Source: Ruminococcus hominis
GTDB taxonomy: Bacteria > Bacillota > Clostridia > Lachnospirales > Lachnospiraceae
Direction of reading: 5' to 3'
DNA: 64,000 bases
NCBI RefSeq assembly: GCF_014287355.1
Contig: NZ_JACOPE010000001.1
Location: 2,294,001 to 2,358,000 of the forward strand
The notes beneath the pieces are model-generated. The model was not told the DNA's origin and made no database searches. It saw only the letters and a program-made list of their open reading frames with translations. The position numbers and the translations under genes were made by a program. This document shows, piece after piece, positions 19,795 to 28,518 of the stretch. Within the stretch, counting starts at the first letter, position 1. Every line of letters starts with the position of its first letter.

Positions 19795-20655
19795 CTACTT
19801 CTTTTTCGTATATCTGATTTTCTGAACCATCAAAATTATTCCTGTGGTTGCGACAATAAGCGCTGCCAAAAGCTGTGATACCGGAACTCCAATTCTGTGC
19901 AATATCAATTGATCTGTACGAAGTCCTTCAATCCAGACTCTTCCAAGGCCATATCCAAACAAATACATCAAGAATAATTCTCCATTATATTTTTTGTGCT
20001 TTCTATACAGGAACAAAACAAGTAATACACAAGCACACCAGAATGATTCGTATAAAAATGTCGGATGCACTTGAATGTACTGAGCACCACGAATTGTCTG
20101 TACATGTGCCCACATTTTCTCTGTAATGTCACTGTCTCTTACCGCATCTACCGGAAGTCTCATAGCAAACAGTGAATCGGTATATTCACCAAACGCTTCA
20201 CGATTAAAGAAATTTCCCCATCGTCCAAGCATCTGACCATTTACCAATGACATTGCAATCGTATCAAAGATCAGTGGAGCGCTGATTTTTTTCACTTTTG
20301 CACAAATTAAGACTGCAATAACTGCACCGATCACACCGCCATAAATCGCAAGACCGCCTTCTCTCAGATTAAAGACATCTAATATATTGTCCTTATACAT
20401 ATCCCATGAAAATATAACATAATAAATTCTAGCTCCGGCAATTCCTACAATCACGCCAAAAATCCCCATATCGAGATAATCTTCCGGATTCTGTCCTGTC
20501 CGCTTTGCTTCTCTTGTTGCAATCCAAAAGCCAAGCATAATTGCTGTTCCTATGATGATTCCATAATATGCGATATCAAATCCATGCAGCGAAATCACTT
20601 TTCCAACATGATCAAATGTTATTCCCAAATTTGGGAAACTGATATCATAATGCAT
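19795..20655 (-). CDS. lgt: Prolipoprotein diacylglyceryl transferase
   Basis: Inner-membrane enzyme that transfers diacylglycerol from phosphatidylglycerol to the lipobox Cys of prelipoproteins. The 286 residues contain about seven hydrophobic helices and the signature GRWGNFFNREAFGE near residues 145-158, with the essential Arg and the later GLRTDQL segment. AGAGGAGAAAAAGA precedes the ATG. It follows ychF by 57 bp and ends at a strong terminator, so ychF-lgt may be one unit. Confidence 0.97.
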   Translation of the reverse strand: MHYDISFPNLGITFDHVGKVISLHGFDIAYYGIIIGTAIMLGFWIATREAKRTGQNPEDYLDMGIFGVIVGIAGARIYYVIFSWDMYKDNILDVFNLREGGLAIYGGVIGAVIAVLICAKVKKISAPLIFDTIAMSLVNGQMLGRWGNFFNREAFGEYTDSLFAMRLPVDAVRDSDITEKMWAHVQTIRGAQYIQVHPTFLYESFWCACVLLVLFLYRKHKKYNGELFLMYLFGYGLGRVWIEGLRTDQLILHRIGVPVSQLLAALIVATTGIILMVQKIRYTKKK

Positions 20656-20712
20656 TCTTTTTCTCCTCTATCCAGCTGATTCCATTATTCAAGTCGAATA
20701 TTTTTCTACAAG

Positions 20713-21810
20713 TTATACATTAAAACGGAATACGATGATATCTCCATCCTGTACGACATAATCTTTACCTTCCAGACGTACAAGACCTTTTTCTCTTGCT
20801 GCAGCATGTGTTCCACATGCGATCAGATCATCATAACTTACGATTTCTGCACGAATAAATCCTCTTTCAAAATCAGAATGAATCTTACCTGCTGCCTGTG
20901 GAGCTTTTGTTCCTTTCTTGATTGTCCATGCACGAACCTCAGGCTCTCCGGCTGTCAAATAGCTGATCAGTCCAAGCAGGCTGTAACTTGCTTTGATCAG
21001 TTTTTCCAGTCCGGATTCCGATAATCCAAGATCCTCTAAGAACATCTTCTTCTCTTCATCATCCAATTCTGCGATTTCCTGCTCAATCTGAGCACATACA
21101 ACAAATACTTCAAAGCCTTCTTGTGCTGCATACTCTCGTACTGCCTGCACTCCTGCATTCTGAGCACCATCATCTGCCAGGTCATCCTCGCATACATTTG
21201 CCGCAAAAATAACTGGTTTAGCTGTCAGAAGATTATAACTGTCGATTAATTCCTGCTCTTCATCAGACTCTGCCTCAAAGCTCTTAGCCAGTCTATTATC
21301 TTCCAGATGTGCTTTCATTCTGTTCAACAGCTCTAATTCTTTCGCTGCTTCTTTATCGTTTCTTGCAACCTTTGTTGTCTTAGCAATTCTTCTCTCCAAA
21401 ATCTCAAGATCAGAAAAAATCAATTCTAAATTGATTGTCTCAATATCACGCAGAGGATTGATACTTCCATCTACATGCACAATATTACTGTCCTCAAAAC
21501 ATCTTACTACATGCACGATAGCATCTACTTCACGGATATTAGCAAGGAACTGGTTTCCAAGTCCTTCTCCTTTTGAGGCTCCTTTTACAAGACCTGCAAT
21601 ATCAACGAATTCAATTACCGCCGGAACGATTTTCTTTGTGTTATACATCTCTCCCAATACATTCAGACGTTCATCCGGAACAGTAACAACACCGACATTC
21701 GGATCGATTGTACAGAATGGATAGTTTGCTGACTCTGCTCCTGCTTTTGTTAATGAATTAAATAATGTACTTTTTCCTACGTTTGGTAAACCAACGATTC
21801 CTAATTTCAT
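20713..21810 (-). CDS. ychF: Ribosome-binding ATPase YchF (Obg-family)
   Basis: OLA1/YchF-type P-loop protein that prefers ATP over GTP and binds ribosomes. Its 365 residues match the family. It has the P-loop GLPNVGKST at residues 6-14, DIAGLVKGASKGEGLG as switch II, the altered specificity loop NVCEDDL, a helical insertion, and a C-terminal TGS domain ending QDGDIIVFRF. AGGAGGAAATATAAAAG precedes the ATG. A good promoter lies about 300 bp upstream, beyond an integrase remnant. Confidence 0.97.
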   Translation of the reverse strand: MKLGIVGLPNVGKSTLFNSLTKAGAESANYPFCTIDPNVGVVTVPDERLNVLGEMYNTKKIVPAVIEFVDIAGLVKGASKGEGLGNQFLANIREVDAIVHVVRCFEDSNIVHVDGSINPLRDIETINLELIFSDLEILERRIAKTTKVARNDKEAAKELELLNRMKAHLEDNRLAKSFEAESDEEQELIDSYNLLTAKPVIFAANVCEDDLADDGAQNAGVQAVREYAAQEGFEVFVVCAQIEQEIAELDDEEKKMFLEDLGLSESGLEKLIKASYSLLGLISYLTAGEPEVRAWTIKKGTKAPQAAGKIHSDFERGFIRAEIVSYDDLIACGTHAAAREKGLVRLEGKDYVVQDGDIIVFRFNV

Positions 21811-21840
21811 CTTTTATATTTCCTCCTATAAATCCTTTGA

Positions 21841-22073
21841 TTCTTTTCTTTTTGTTTTTTAGTATAGTAACTGCTTCTTCTGTTAAGGGTATCGTTCGAT
21901 AACCTGATTTACTCTTTGGTTCTCCGCTACGCCACTCCTTTTCACTGTAACGGTATTCTATACTTCTCTTTCCAAACCGATCTACAAATCTGGCTGAGTA
22001 TAATCTCGTACTTTCCTGGGATATTCCCTTGTCAAGTTCTTTGCCTTTTAAATCTTTTCCATATTTCAGCTTC
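21841..22073 (-). pseudogene. Internally deleted Tn916-type tyrosine integrase remnant
   Basis: A single open minus-strand frame reads KDLKGKELDKGISQ then RLYSARFVDRFGKRSIEY, which resembles the N-terminal DNA-binding arm of IntTn-type integrases. It then jumps directly to PKSKSGYRTIPLTEEAV, a piece normally found about 150 residues later, before the catalytic Arg region. It has no start codon and opens only after a TGA. The frame runs on without a stop towards ychF. I take it as the scar of an excised or decayed conjugative element. Family assignment is from recalled motifs only. Confidence 0.65.
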
Positions 22074-22325
22074 TTTCATAAGAAGCCCTAATACAGTACC
22101 TTGTATTATACCATAGCATCTTATTTTTGTGAATATTCATTTTTATATCATCCTCTTCGGGCGTACGGTCGGTTTTATTTGCCAGTCCCTTTCCGGCGGT
22201 TTTAACCATGACATTCATCATGAAACGATACGCTCCATGAAGCTTCTTCACATCAAAGTTCCCCTGTAACGTAAATAAAGGAATCCTGTGCTTCCGGTAT
22301 TTGATGTATATATGATTGCTTTCAT
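22066..22325 (-). pseudogene. Deleted flavodoxin-family gene remnant
   Basis: A ribosome site GGGAGG and ATG at 22323-22325 start MKAIIYTSNTGST, a typical flavodoxin FMN-phosphate loop, but the frame stops after 25 codons (TGA at 22248-22250). A second frame from 22251 reads KKLHGAYRFMMNVMVKTAGKG and then ANKTDRTPEEDD, which looks like the C-terminal part of the same kind of protein, before diverging near 22141. So the middle of the gene has been lost and both ends are fused out of frame. Confidence 0.6.
22105..22133 (-). promoter_or_regulatory. Candidate promoter reading towards ychF
   Basis: Minus-strand TTCACA (22128-22133) and perfect TATAAT (22105-22110), spacer 17 bp. The transcript would cross the integrase remnant as a roughly 290-base leader before ychF. 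Confidence 0.55.
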
Positions 22326-22409
22326 TCTTCTAACCTCCCATAACATAAATGACGCAGTACAAAACTGTAATATTACAATCTGCACTGCGTCTTAGCGTCT
22401 GGCTTAGGT

Positions 22410-22429
22410 CAGTTTACAAGGAACTACAC
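22410..22429 (+). repeat. Left inverted repeat of the mobilizable element
   Basis: A 20-bp sequence, inverse of 28519-28538 with one mismatch. The inner and outer flanks of the two copies do not match, so the repeat is sharply bounded. Confidence 0.75.
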
Positions 22430-22809
22430 GCAGACCACGAAACGGGGGCTGCTGACAACAAATAAAGGCTGAGTATCAAGCACCGGGAAAGTGCGAGATA
22501 TTCAGCCTGTTTTGTTGTCCTGGGTTTCCAAAGGGGCTTGCCCCTTGGCACACGACTTTACTTGCAAAGTGTAGTGTGTTATACGCTCTGTCGGCGTTGC
22601 TGCGAAAATAAGGTTGCCGCCGGGGAGGGCAAAGGCGTTTGAAGCAGCAGGAAAACAGGGTTGTGATTGCGTGACGTGGAGCCGCAAGCGCAGGACTGGT
22701 TTCATCAGCAGACGGGGCGTATATGAAAGTCCCCGTTCCTCGTTCTACACCGAACTTGTGGACACACTCCCGTAAAAACTGAAATTTTAGACTATTTGTA
22801 AATAAACCT
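22430..22809. other. Non-coding left arm of the element with large stem-loops
   Basis: No credible gene. An imperfect long hairpin spans about 22453-22518 (GACAACAAA pairing with TTTTGTTGTC, AGGCTGA with TCAGCCT). A second, near 22529-22549, pairs AAGGGGC with GCCCCTT. The motif GGGGCTGCTGAC at the start of the first hairpin recurs at the recombinase promoter. The structure would suit an attachment or transfer-origin region, but nothing identifies a nick site. Confidence 0.45.
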
Positions 22810-24282
22810 TTATATTATCCCAAGTGAAATTTTTAATTCTAATATGCGTAAAACAGATTCATCGATTCGTTCCTCTGTAATTTCTCCCTGTTTGACTGCT
22901 TCAAGTATGGCTGGAATTTGCACCTCAAAATCTGTGCAGCATAACATATCATTTCCTGCCTTCACAGCTTGAACTGCAATTTTTGTGTCTTCTGCAAAAT
23001 TGCGCACACCATCCATAGCTAAGTCATCTGTAATAATAACTCCAGTAAATTTTAATTCTTCCCGCAGGATTTTGTGTACCTGTGAAGACAGCGAAGCAGG
23101 GGTTTGACTATCCATGCAGGATACCACATTATGAGAAACTAATACCATATTGGCTCCAGAATCAATTCCTGCTTGAAACGGCAAGAAATCTGAGTTCAAA
23201 AATGTTTCATAGGTGCGATTATCATAAGCAATACCTGTATGTGTATCCACATTATTTCCGTACCCGGGGAAATGCTTTAGGACGCTCCCCATACCTTCTT
23301 GAAACATGGTTTGCACAACTAAGTGGACATAAGCGGCAGTTTGCTCTGCGTTCTGTCCAAAACTCCGGTCATAAATAAAATCCTCTGGATTTTGCGAAAC
23401 ATCGCAGATTGGGGCAAAGTTCAAATTAATCCCCAAACTATTCAATAATTCACATTTTTCTTGTGTGTCACTTTGAATCAAATCAAAGCCACCTTCAGCA
23501 TAGAGTTCTTGAGGGGACCAGAAAGGCACAGCTCGCAAATTAGGGTTTGTGCTAACACGGTTGACAGTGCCTCCTTCTTCATCTACTCCGATAAACATGG
23601 GAATTTTTGCTGCACTTTGGTAACTTTGAATATTCTGGATAATTTCATCTCTTGTTTTTCCAGAAAAGTCTCGGCTAAAAAGAATATAACCTCCAAGATT
23701 ATACTCCTTTACCTTCTGTACGCTATTTATTTCGGGACAGCGTGCAATAAACATCTGTCCAACTTTTTCTTCCAGCGTCATTGCATTTAGAATTTCTTGT
23801 GCTTTCTGTGTCACGGAAGCAGAAGGGGGACTTGGCTCTGTTTCACCAATTGTTGGTTCAGGATTTTCGGTATTCAAACTGGAATCTGTAACCGTAATGG
23901 AAAGTAATTCAACCTCTTGTACAGATGCATTCAAATCCAATTTGCCATGATATGAAACTGTCACTGGATTCCCAATCACTATTCCTGTCTCACCAGTTGA
24001 AATATTTACACCTTCTGTTCCAAAATAATATTCACGATTATCCTCACCTTGAACAGTTAGAGTATTCATTGTTGCATCTTTTACAGTTCCTCGAAGCTCT
24101 TGTGCAGGTTCAGTTGTACTTGAATTTCCAATAATTTCTATTGTTGCCTCAGACGAGTTTTCCAACAAAATATTATTTACTTTATGCAAACTGGCTATCG
24201 CAATGCCTGCACATACAAGAAGCAAGATAATCACACTAAAAATAAGCACTTTATTCCTTTTTTCTTTTTTTACCCGTTTCAT
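22810..24282 (-). CDS. Membrane-anchored GH3 family beta-N-acetylhexosaminidase-like protein
   Basis: Glycoside hydrolase family 3, NagZ type, which removes terminal beta-GlcNAc (for example from peptidoglycan fragments). One N-terminal signal-anchor helix (residues 13-32) is followed by a small beta domain (about 45-135), a Pro/Glu linker and the GH3 barrel from residue 157. KHFPGYGNN at 336-344 and the Asp-His dyad DTH (346-348) match NagZ enzymes, and ITDDLAMDG places the nucleophile Asp at 419. GGAGGATTAC precedes the ATG. It should act outside the membrane. It is cargo of the mobile element, on the opposite strand to the mobilization genes. Substrate is inferred. Confidence 0.87.
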   Translation of the reverse strand: MKRVKKEKRNKVLIFSVIILLLVCAGIAIASLHKVNNILLENSSEATIEIIGNSSTTEPAQELRGTVKDATMNTLTVQGEDNREYYFGTEGVNISTGETGIVIGNPVTVSYHGKLDLNASVQEVELLSITVTDSSLNTENPEPTIGETEPSPPSASVTQKAQEILNAMTLEEKVGQMFIARCPEINSVQKVKEYNLGGYILFSRDFSGKTRDEIIQNIQSYQSAAKIPMFIGVDEEGGTVNRVSTNPNLRAVPFWSPQELYAEGGFDLIQSDTQEKCELLNSLGINLNFAPICDVSQNPEDFIYDRSFGQNAEQTAAYVHLVVQTMFQEGMGSVLKHFPGYGNNVDTHTGIAYDNRTYETFLNSDFLPFQAGIDSGANMVLVSHNVVSCMDSQTPASLSSQVHKILREELKFTGVIITDDLAMDGVRNFAEDTKIAVQAVKAGNDMLCCTDFEVQIPAILEAVKQGEITEERIDESVLRILELKISLGII

Positions 24283-24328
24283 GTAATCCTCCTGATTGTT
24301 TTATAAAACTACATATATTTTTCTGCAA

Positions 24329-25129
24329 TTATTTTCCTACCTGCTCCATCATCCTCTTTGCCAACTGCCGGAACTGTTCCGCCATTTCCTCGTCCATCGG
24401 AAGAAACTTCCCAATCTGTCCGGCAATCATAGCAGTTACATCGTCCATAGAAAGCAGCTCCTGCTGGTGGTCTTTCATGGTTTCCTGCATGGTTCGGAAC
24501 ATAGCGGCGGTCACAGCTTCTCCTGGCTGTTCTCTGTTGTCCATATCTTTCTTAATATCTCGCAGGCTAGCAAGAAATACATTCTTGATTTTTTCAATTT
24601 CCGCTTCATGTTCTCCCATCTTCTGTGCGTTCAGAAGTTGCAAATCCTGTTTTGCTTCTGCCCGATGTTCCGGGTGTTCTTTCATCAGATTGGACAAGGA
24701 AGCCGTTGCCAGTTCAATCAGCTGATTTCGTGCCATGATACCCTTTGCCGCTGTGTCTTGAAAATAAATCCGTATCAAATCCATCAGTTTCGGGAAGTTC
24801 CTGTGTTCCAACAGACGGTTAAGGATTTGCACATCGACTGTACCTGCCACAAGCCCTCTCACAGCTCCCTCGGACAATCCTAATTCAGAAATATCATAAC
24901 TTTTACGGACACTCAAGGTGGACAAGCCTAATATGTAGTCCGTTGATACCTTAAATTCCTTTGCCACGCCTATGAGAATATCGCTGCTGACCGTCTTTGT
25001 TTCCCCACTGACAATGCGGCTCAACTGGGAAGCAGATACGCCTATCTTCTCCGCAAGTTGCTTTTGAGAAATATGATTGCCGTTGCACAAATCAGAAATC
25101 CTTTGTCCGGGTGTTCCGGGTAAAGCCAT
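24329..25129 (-). CDS. XRE-family helix-turn-helix regulator
   Basis: A 266-residue DNA-binding protein with an N-terminal HTH (about residues 8-70: QKQLAEKIGVSASQLSRIVSG) and a long helical, partly coiled-coil C-terminal region rich in Glu, Lys and Met, probably for dimerization. I choose the ATG at 25127-25129 with AGGTGG before it; an in-frame GTG at 25141 gives four more residues. It is divergent from the rep/mob genes, and the DNA upstream holds several palindromes with a shared GCAATT half-site, so it probably represses itself and the element's transfer genes. Confidence 0.85.
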   Translation of the reverse strand: MALPGTPGQRISDLCNGNHISQKQLAEKIGVSASQLSRIVSGETKTVSSDILIGVAKEFKVSTDYILGLSTLSVRKSYDISELGLSEGAVRGLVAGTVDVQILNRLLEHRNFPKLMDLIRIYFQDTAAKGIMARNQLIELATASLSNLMKEHPEHRAEAKQDLQLLNAQKMGEHEAEIEKIKNVFLASLRDIKKDMDNREQPGEAVTAAMFRTMQETMKDHQQELLSMDDVTAMIAGQIGKFLPMDEEMAEQFRQLAKRMMEQVGK

Positions 25130-25166
25130 ACACAACACCACCTTTTCCTATTTCCCATTATACAAG

Positions 25167-25279
25167 AAAATTGCAGAACTGCAATTTTGAAATTGAATAT
25201 TGCCCTAAAATGCAATTCTCGCAAGATTCCGGGAATTGCATTTTTTTCGTGTAGACTTAGGGTAGTTCATCGATGAACT
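25167..25279. promoter_or_regulatory. Palindrome cluster, candidate operators of the XRE regulator
   Basis: Three inverted repeats lie just upstream of the regulator: AAAATTGCAG-AA-CTGCAATTTT arms (25167-25188, perfect), AAAATGCAATTC/GAATTGCATTTT (25207-25218 with 25233-25244, perfect 12-bp arms), and the 16-bp palindrome AGTTCATCGATGAACT (25264-25279). The first two share GCAATT half-sites. Confidence 0.6.
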
Positions 25280-25291
25280 GCACCTTGAAAA

Positions 25292-25672
25292 ATGAATGAC
25301 CATCCGAAAAGGAATACCCCGGCAGGGGAAGCACCGCAACGAGCCACTTCGGGACAAAATGTCCCGAAGTCCGGGGAGCGTGCCAACGCTGGAACACGCC
25401 GCAGGAATGGGGCAGGAAGCCTTTTCGGGGAGAACGGCTGGGCGGACGAATATGGGCGCATTTACCTCTACTATCCCATCAATGAGGTAGTGGAACTGCT
25501 CCACTGCGGGCGGCAGAAGGCGGTCAACACCCTGTGGGAGCTGCAATATGCCGGACTGGTGGAGATCCAGAAGCAGGGCTGTGGAAAACCCAACCGCATT
25601 TACCCCAAATCCTATGAAGCGGTTCCAAACACCGACTTCAAGAAATCCGGTTATGGTACGCCGGAGGACTGA
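25292..25672 (+). pseudogene. Fragment of replication initiator protein A (RepA N-terminal domain type)
   Basis: Residues from about 48 on (NGWADEYGRIYLYYPINEV, then LHCGRQKAVNTLWELQ) resemble the second half of the winged-helix RepA_N domain of plasmid and ICE replication proteins. The usual first half is absent. It is replaced by a Pro/Arg/Gly-rich stretch encoded across a perfect hairpin at 25346-25370, and there is no ribosome site before the ATG. The C-terminal half of RepA is also missing. It is therefore a remnant that most likely cannot initiate replication. Confidence 0.62.
25346..25370. repeat. Perfect 11-bp inverted repeat, 3-base loop
   Basis: ACTTCGGGACA (25346-25356) and TGTCCCGAAGT (25360-25370) around AAA. 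Its place ahead of rep and mob genes suggests an operator, replication origin or transfer origin element; which one is unknown. Confidence 0.6.
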
Positions 25673-25857
25673 AAACCGCACTCCACAAGTACGATAATCA
25701 ATCCTCTTGAAGTACGAAAACCGGACGGTATATAGAAATACAGAGATTAAAACGATTTTATTTATATCTTATCCATTCCTATCCTATCTGAGATATTTTC
25801 TGCGGGATTTTCCTGTGGAAAAGTCCCGGAAAAGAACGGAATGGGGAAAGGAGTTTC

Positions 25858-26799
25858 ATGGCACAACACGCAATCTTGCGATTTGAAAAACACAAAGGCA
25901 ATCCGGCAAGACCGCTGGAAGCCCATCACGAACGGCAAAAGGAACAGTACGCCAGCAATCCCGACATTGACACAAGCCGGAGTAAATACAACTTCCATAT
26001 CGTCAAGCCGGAGAGCCGCTATTACCATTTCATTCAGAGCCGCATTGAACAAGCCGGATGCCGCACCCGCAAGGATAGCACACGCTTTGTCGATACGCTG
26101 ATAACCGCCAGCCCGGAGTTTTTCAAGAAAAAATCCCCAAAGGAGATACAGGCGTTTTTCCAGAGGGCGGCTGATTTCTTAATCGGGCGGGTAGGGAAAG
26201 AAAATATCGTGTCGGCGGTGGTACACATGGACGAGAAAACGCCCCACCTGCATTTGGTCTTTGTCCCGCTGACAGAGGACAACCGCCTGTGTGCAAAGGA
26301 GATTATTGGGAATAGAGCCAACCTCACAAAATGGCAGGACGATTTTCACGCCTATATGGTGGAGAAATATCCCGACTTGGAGCGTGGGGAAAGTGCCAGC
26401 AAGACAGGCAGGAAGCATATCCCCACCCGTTTGTTTAAGCAGGCGGTCAATCTCTCCAAACAGGCAAGAGCCATTGAAGCCACGCTGGACGGTATTACCC
26501 CGTTCAATGCCGGAAAGAAGAAAGAGGAATCCCTCTCCCTGCTGAAAAAGTGGTTTCCGCAGATGGAGAACTTCTCCGGACAGCTCAAAAAATACAAGGT
26601 CACGATAAACGACCTTTTGGCAGAAAATGAACAGTTGGAAGCCAGAGCCAAAGCCAGCGAAAAAGGCAAGATGAAAGATACGATGGAACGGGCAAAGCTG
26701 GAAAGCGAGCTGAAAGACATTCAGCGGCTGGTAGACCGTATCCCGCCGGAGGTGCTGGCAGAACTGAAACGGCAGCAGCGGCACACAAGGGAACGGTGA
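25858..26799 (+). CDS. MobV/Pre-type relaxase
   Basis: A 313-residue plasmid mobilization/recombination protein that would nick the transfer origin and pilot the strand, using a helper conjugation system. The metal-binding motif HMDEKTPHLH is at residues 123-132. The N-terminal MAQHAILRFEKHKG and motif II region match MobV relaxases, and the C-terminal 100 residues form a charged coiled coil. GGAAAGGAGTTTC precedes the ATG. No stop or frameshift is seen, so unlike its neighbours it may be functional. Confidence 0.9.
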   Translation: MAQHAILRFEKHKGNPARPLEAHHERQKEQYASNPDIDTSRSKYNFHIVKPESRYYHFIQSRIEQAGCRTRKDSTRFVDTLITASPEFFKKKSPKEIQAFFQRAADFLIGRVGKENIVSAVVHMDEKTPHLHLVFVPLTEDNRLCAKEIIGNRANLTKWQDDFHAYMVEKYPDLERGESASKTGRKHIPTRLFKQAVNLSKQARAIEATLDGITPFNAGKKKEESLSLLKKWFPQMENFSGQLKKYKVTINDLLAENEQLEARAKASEKGKMKDTMERAKLESELKDIQRLVDRIPPEVLAELKRQQRHTRER

Positions 26800-26869
26800 T
26801 CGATGACAGAAAACATTTCACGCCGCGGTATGACGGCACTGCACTTTGAAAATTAAATACGGAGGTACT

Positions 26870-27061
26870 ATGGAGCATATCAGATACAAGAAAGAAACCG
26901 AAGTCGTGACTTTTCAGGGAAAGGAAATCACGCTGGAAAATCTCTCCCCGGTGTTCACGCCGGAGCCGGAAGCGGCAAAACGCCGGGAGCTGGAACAGCA
27001 GCTTTATGAGGTGTTCCGCAAGTATGCCGACAAACGGCAGAGTGAGGAAGCCGGGGCATAA
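26870..27061 (+). CDS. Small element-borne protein, unknown function
   Basis: A 63-residue charged protein (MEHIRYKKETEVVTF...) with no membrane segment. The ATG at 26870 has GGAGG four bases before it; a longer in-frame start at 26846 has none. Proteins like this often lie between relaxase and recombinase in gut Firmicutes elements, but I know of no function. The motif GCACTTTGAAAA just upstream resembles GCACCTTGAAAA before the rep fragment. Confidence 0.65.
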   Translation: MEHIRYKKETEVVTFQGKEITLENLSPVFTPEPEAAKRRELEQQLYEVFRKYADKRQSEEAGA

Positions 27062-27079
27062 GGTTTTCCAAAGCCATCG

Positions 27080-27123
27080 TTGATTTGCGGGGCTGCTGAC
27101 GGTATAATAAAGGTGTCAGCAGC
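27080..27123 (+). promoter_or_regulatory. Promoter of the recombinase gene inside an inverted repeat
   Basis: TTGATT (27080-27085), 17-bp spacer, TATAAT (27103-27108). The -10 box is the loop of a perfect 9-bp inverted repeat GCTGCTGAC/GTCAGCAGC (27092-27100 with 27115-27123), so a protein bound there, or a hairpin, could block it. Confidence 0.65.
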
Positions 27124-27155
27124 TCCGTTTCTTTTTTAAGAAAAGGAGCGACAAT

Positions 27156-28488
27156 ATGAATAATCGAATAGACGCAATCTATGCAAGACAATCGGTAGAC
27201 AAAAAGGACAGCATTTCCATTGAAAGCCAGATTGAATTTTGCAAATACGAGTTGAAAGGCGGTAACTGCAAGGAATACACAGACAAAGGGTACAGCGGCA
27301 AGAATACAGACCGTCCGAAGTTTCAAGAACTGGTGCGGGACATCAAGCGGGGCTTAATTGCAAAGGTCGTGGTTTACAAGCTCGACCGTATCAGCCGTTC
27401 CATTCTGGACTTTGCCAACATGATGGAGCTGTTCCAGCAGTACAATGTAGAGTTTGTGTCCTCTACGGAAAAGTTTGATACCTCCACCCCGATGGGGCGG
27501 GCGATGTTAAATATCTGTATCGTGTTCGCCCAGCTTGAGAGGGAAACCATACAGAAGCGAGTAACGGACGCTTACTATTCCCGCAGCCAGCGAGGTTTCA
27601 AGATGGGTGGGAAAGCCCCTTACGGCTTCCATACAGAGCCGATTAAGATGGACGGTATCAATACAAAAAAGCTGGTGGTAAATCCAGACGAAGCGGCAAA
27701 TATCCGGCTGATGTTTGAGATGTATGCTCAGCCCACAACCTCCTACGGGGACATTACCCGGTACTTTGCCGAACAGGGGATTTTGTTCCATGGCAAAGAG
27801 CTGATACGCCCCACGCTGGCGCAGCTGTTACGCAATCCTGTCTATGTGCAGGCAGACCTTGATGTGTATGAGTTTTTCAAAAGTCAAGGGACGGTCATTG
27901 TCAATGACGCTGCCGATTTTACTGGCATGAACGGCTGCTATCTGTATCAAGGGCGGGAACTGCGGGTATGCCCTTATGAGTATCTTCAATTCCTCCGGCA
28001 AGCAATACCTTCGCTGTACGAAACGGCTGGACAATAAAAGCTGTGCCGGGTGCGGGAAAATCATCACTTCGGAGCTGGAAGCGGTTGTTTATCAGCAGAT
28101 GGTAAAGAAACTGGCAAGCTACAAGACTCTGACAGGCAGAAAGAAAGCGGCAAAGGCAAACCCGAAAATTGCAGCACTGTAAGTGGAGCTTGCCCATGTG
28201 GACAGCGAGATTGAAAAGCTGGTGGACAGTCTGACGGGTGCAAACAATGTCCTGCTCTCCTATGTGAATGTGAAGATAGCGGAACTGGACGGGCGCAAGC
28301 AGGAACTTCTGGCGAGGATAGCGGAGCTGACGGTGGAAGCCATCAGCCCGGAACAGGTCAGCCAAATTTCCGGCTACCTCGACACTTGGGAGAATGTATC
28401 CTTTGACGACAAGCGGCGGGTGGTGGACTTGATGATTACCACCACAGCCGCTACAAGCGACAGCTTGAACATCACATGGAAAATCTGA
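27156..28488 (+). pseudogene. Large serine recombinase, broken
   Basis: Site-specific recombinase of the resolvase/recombinase/zinc-ribbon type that would excise and integrate the element. The N-terminal domain is intact, with the catalytic Ser13 in YARQSVDKK and LDRISRS, and the recombinase domain follows to about residue 270. The frame then ends at 28037. The zinc-ribbon part (KQYLRCTKRLDNKSCAGCG) continues in another frame from about 27976 and appears to have lost roughly 50 codons ahead of it. An in-frame TAA at 28180-28182 cuts off the C-terminal helix (LAHVDSEIEKLVDSLTG...) ending at 28488. With three lesions the element should be unable to move by itself. Confidence 0.85.
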
Positions 28489-28518
28489 CGGGCGGAACCC
28501 CCGTCAGATACCTACCCT

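Noticed and set aside
25205-25681. A 158-codon minus-strand frame over the rep fragment
   Set aside because: Antisense to the recognisable RepA piece; GC-rich DNA gives long chance frames and no motif is seen.
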